Below are positions 62,280 to 64,000 of a stretch of DNA of 64,000 nucleotides, piece after piece. The position numbers and the translations under genes are program-made. The notes under the pieces are model-generated. The model saw only the letters and a program-made list of their open reading frames with translations, made no database searches and was not told the DNA's origin. The stretch's first letter is position 1; each line of letters starts with the position of its first letter. Source of the stretch: Gemmatimonadota bacterium (lineage in GTDB: Bacteria; JAAXHH01); contig VXWP01000091.1 in the NCBI GenBank assembly GCA_009835325.1, forward strand, positions 22,847-86,846, written 5' to 3'.

Positions 62280-63698
62280 TTACGCTCTCAGTCCACATGC
62301 CACGTCCGTCAGGCTGTCGTAGTGATGTACGTACTTGACGCCGTCGATTACGAGGCGGTCGGTATGCGGCAGATCCTCCTCCCACGTCATTTCGACGCCC
62401 CAGGAGTGGGGCGGCTTCTCCCGCTTTCCCCAGAGGTTTCCGTTGTATCGCCGGAACAGGACCGTGCGGCCCGCGCGGGTGACGAACGCCATGACCAGCA
62501 CCGCACGTTCGGACGCATCTTCGTCGATGTCGAACACGCGCATGCATTCGAAAGCCCGGTCGCCGATGCGCAATGTGTAAAGGCCGTGCGAGAACACCTG
62601 CGGCGCATCCGGGTTTTTCGTCAACGTACCGTCGGCTTGCTCCGAGAGGTAGCCCTTGTCTTCGACATGACGAGCCGACATACCCCAATCCCATCCAAAG
62701 TCCTCATCTAGACAGGTCAGCAGTTCCCTGGTGCCATCGGATTTCATGCTCTCGACGGCCAGCCAGTGCACTTCCGTCTCTGTCAGGCGGCCCCAGAACC
62801 GGGTATGGCGGGCCATCTTGTCCGGATCGTGGTTGAGCGGAAGTAGGCCTTCCCGGTCCTGATGGCGATGTTCCTCGATCTTGATTTCGACGCATTCCCG
62901 TCCGTGTATGATCGCGTGTCGGCGGGCGGCTGCGGTTTTGTCCTCGGTCAACTTCCAGGCCGTTCCATCGCGGGTTGGCTCGTAGTCGGCCCAACAGACC
63001 TGCTCGCCGATTTCGGGAACGATGAACCACCAGGCCAGCTCCCGGAAATCGATGGAGAAAGGGGTACCTGTACTTTTCTCGATGGATATGTGGGGCCGAA
63101 GTTCCGGAAACCCCTTCTTCCCTGTGCTGCTTTCTGCGCTCATGGCCGTGCTCCTTCTGTTCGTGGTCACGCCCAGTTCGGTGCGGACCATGTCCCTGCC
63201 GTGGGACAACCTTCGCTTGATGGTTCCCGGTGGACAGCGATGCCGGGCCGCGATTTCCGCTATGCTCAACCCATCCAGGTAGAACGACCTGAGTGCCGCC
63301 CGTTCCTTCTCGGGTACGTGATCGAAAGCATCGACCACATCCTTCGCTGCCCGGCGTTGGCGGACCGCCGGCACACCGAAGCGGTTCAACATGGTTGCGA
63401 GTTCCTCCGGGTCGACGAATTGCTCCCTTCGCTGTGCAGAGCGCAGGTAGTCGGCGCACCGATTGCGCGCGACCTGGTAGAGCCAGGCCCGCACATGCCG
63501 GGGTGATTTATCGCGCAGTCCCGACCAGGCGTGTACGAGCGTCTCCTGCAGCACGTCTTCGACCGCGTCCACGGCACCGATTCGATCCCGGATCAATGCC
63601 GCCAAGGAACGTTCATAGCGGCGGATCAGCGTCACGAAGGCCTGCTCGTCGCCGGACCCTATCCGTTGGACCAGCCTCTGATCATCGAGGAACCCCAT
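62280..63698 (-). CDS. ECF-type sigma-70 factor with a large C-terminal extension
   Basis: A 472-residue protein. Residues 1-175 are a standard ECF sigma factor: region 2 with YERSLAALIRDRIG..AVEDVLQETLVHAWSGL and WLYQVARNRCADYLRS, and region 4 with VPEKERAALRSFYLDGLSIAEIAARHRCPPGTIKRRLSHGR. Residues 185-472 form an unknown globular domain rich in Trp, His and acidic residues (FRELAWWFIVPEIG, LTETEVHWLAVES). No anti-sigma gene lies next to it, so the extension may be its own signal-sensing domain. ATG follows GGGAG. Confidence 0.85.
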   Translation of the reverse strand: MGFLDDQRLVQRIGSGDEQAFVTLIRRYERSLAALIRDRIGAVDAVEDVLQETLVHAWSGLRDKSPRHVRAWLYQVARNRCADYLRSAQRREQFVDPEELATMLNRFGVPAVRQRRAAKDVVDAFDHVPEKERAALRSFYLDGLSIAEIAARHRCPPGTIKRRLSHGRDMVRTELGVTTNRRSTAMSAESSTGKKGFPELRPHISIEKSTGTPFSIDFRELAWWFIVPEIGEQVCWADYEPTRDGTAWKLTEDKTAAARRHAIIHGRECVEIKIEEHRHQDREGLLPLNHDPDKMARHTRFWGRLTETEVHWLAVESMKSDGTRELLTCLDEDFGWDWGMSARHVEDKGYLSEQADGTLTKNPDAPQVFSHGLYTLRIGDRAFECMRVFDIDEDASERAVLVMAFVTRAGRTVLFRRYNGNLWGKREKPPHSWGVEMTWEEDLPHTDRLVIDGVKYVHHYDSLTDVACGLRA

Positions 63699-63803
63699 TA
63701 GATCGCTCTCCCTTCATCTAACAGGGCGAAGTTCGAGGGGAAAAGGTTCGGTGGGCGGGGAGACTCTGAATTGAGGAATCTAACTCAAGTTCGGATATTG
63801 CGT

Positions 63804-64000
63804 TTAGTTCTCGCGGAGCCACTCTGAAACAAAATTGGAGTAGTCATTGTAGGTGAGTTCTTCCAGTTCGATTGGGATGGCCGCACACATGTCTGGCAAA
63901 TCGGATTCAAATTGTCGAAAACGGCGCCGAATTTCGCTACCACCTGGAATAGTTATGCGACCGGAGGCATTGTTCAACCAGTTTCGTATGTGATCGATCT
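63804..64000 (-). CDS. 3' end of an unidentified gene
   Basis: A 65-codon frame runs from the right edge to TAA at 63804-63806 and ends ELTYNDYSNFVSEWLREN. The start is outside the window. Codon use is AT-richer than most of the window. No family can be named from this fragment; it resembles the helical C-terminus of a small enzyme or regulator. Confidence 0.6.
   Translation of the reverse strand, partial: IDHIRNWLNNASGRITIPGGSEIRRRFRQFESDLPDMCAAIPIELEELTYNDYSNFVSEWLREN

Overview
The window is a high-GC, gene-dense bacterial segment with about 60 protein-coding genes. I saw no rRNA, tRNA, CRISPR array, transposase or integrase. The gene mix is five phytanoyl-CoA dioxygenase (PhyH) family oxygenases, a type I sulfatase, a sulfotransferase, an enolase-superfamily (MR/MLE) enzyme, a heparinase-like protein and a run of very large FtsX/MacB-type permeases. 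This recalls uncultured marine or soil candidate phyla such as Latescibacterota or Poribacteria. That placement is inference from gene content only, because no phylogenetic marker gene is present. Some stretches look visibly AT-richer than the rest (about 26.9-28.9, 31.9-32.8, 46-49 and 60-62 kb) and may have been acquired separately.

Layout. 0-3.2 kb: a truncated HAD phosphatase, a GNAT, and a minus-strand operon of acetoacetate-decarboxylase-like, Asp/Glu-racemase-like and DUF3830 genes. Its first gene carries a six-unit minisatellite, and its start region is duplicated. 3.4-8.2 kb: a plus-strand run of sulfatase, HAD phosphatase, PhyH, APH(3')-like kinase and inositol-monophosphatase-like enzyme. 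8.3-13.1 kb: a membrane-anchored unknown, then a citrate synthase with an N-terminal helix-turn-helix. It is divergent from a leuB-like gene plus a second citrate synthase, across an AT-rich region with palindromes. 13.2-21.3 kb: PhyH enzymes, an SDR, a ceramidase-like protein, an ERG24-like sterol-reductase-family membrane protein, a methyltransferase and a DUF4377 lipoprotein. 21.6-34.5 kb: katG, a dipeptidase, a VCBS propeller, a methyltransferase/zinc-ribbon/HIT set, an MR/MLE enzyme, a TIM-barrel unknown and an overlapping nitrilase-TPR-PhyH operon.

34.5-44.3 kb holds four consecutive genes of about 800 codons for duplicated FtsX/MacB permeases. They alternate between two sequence types (A-B-A-B), with a fifth, A-type copy at 57.1 kb and no ATPase gene anywhere in the window. 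44.3-54.5 kb: a PhnP-like MBL hydrolase, a phosphoribosyltransferase, three peptidase or serine-hydrolase genes, Nudix-GNAT-tRNA-binding genes, a DegT/cysteine hydrolase/deacetylase operon and a secreted esterase. 54.5-64 kb: a heparinase-like protein with a LamG-like insert, permease A3, a VOC protein, a sulfotransferase overlapping a GNAT that seems to lack a normal start codon, a small membrane protein with GREE repeats, an ECF sigma factor with a large C-terminal extension, and the 3' end of an unidentified gene.

A pattern that runs through the window is short imperfect tandem duplication, with units of 12-28 bp in 2-6 copies. These sit mostly at gene boundaries, where they duplicate ribosome-binding sites, start regions and stop codons, and in two cases inside coding sequence.
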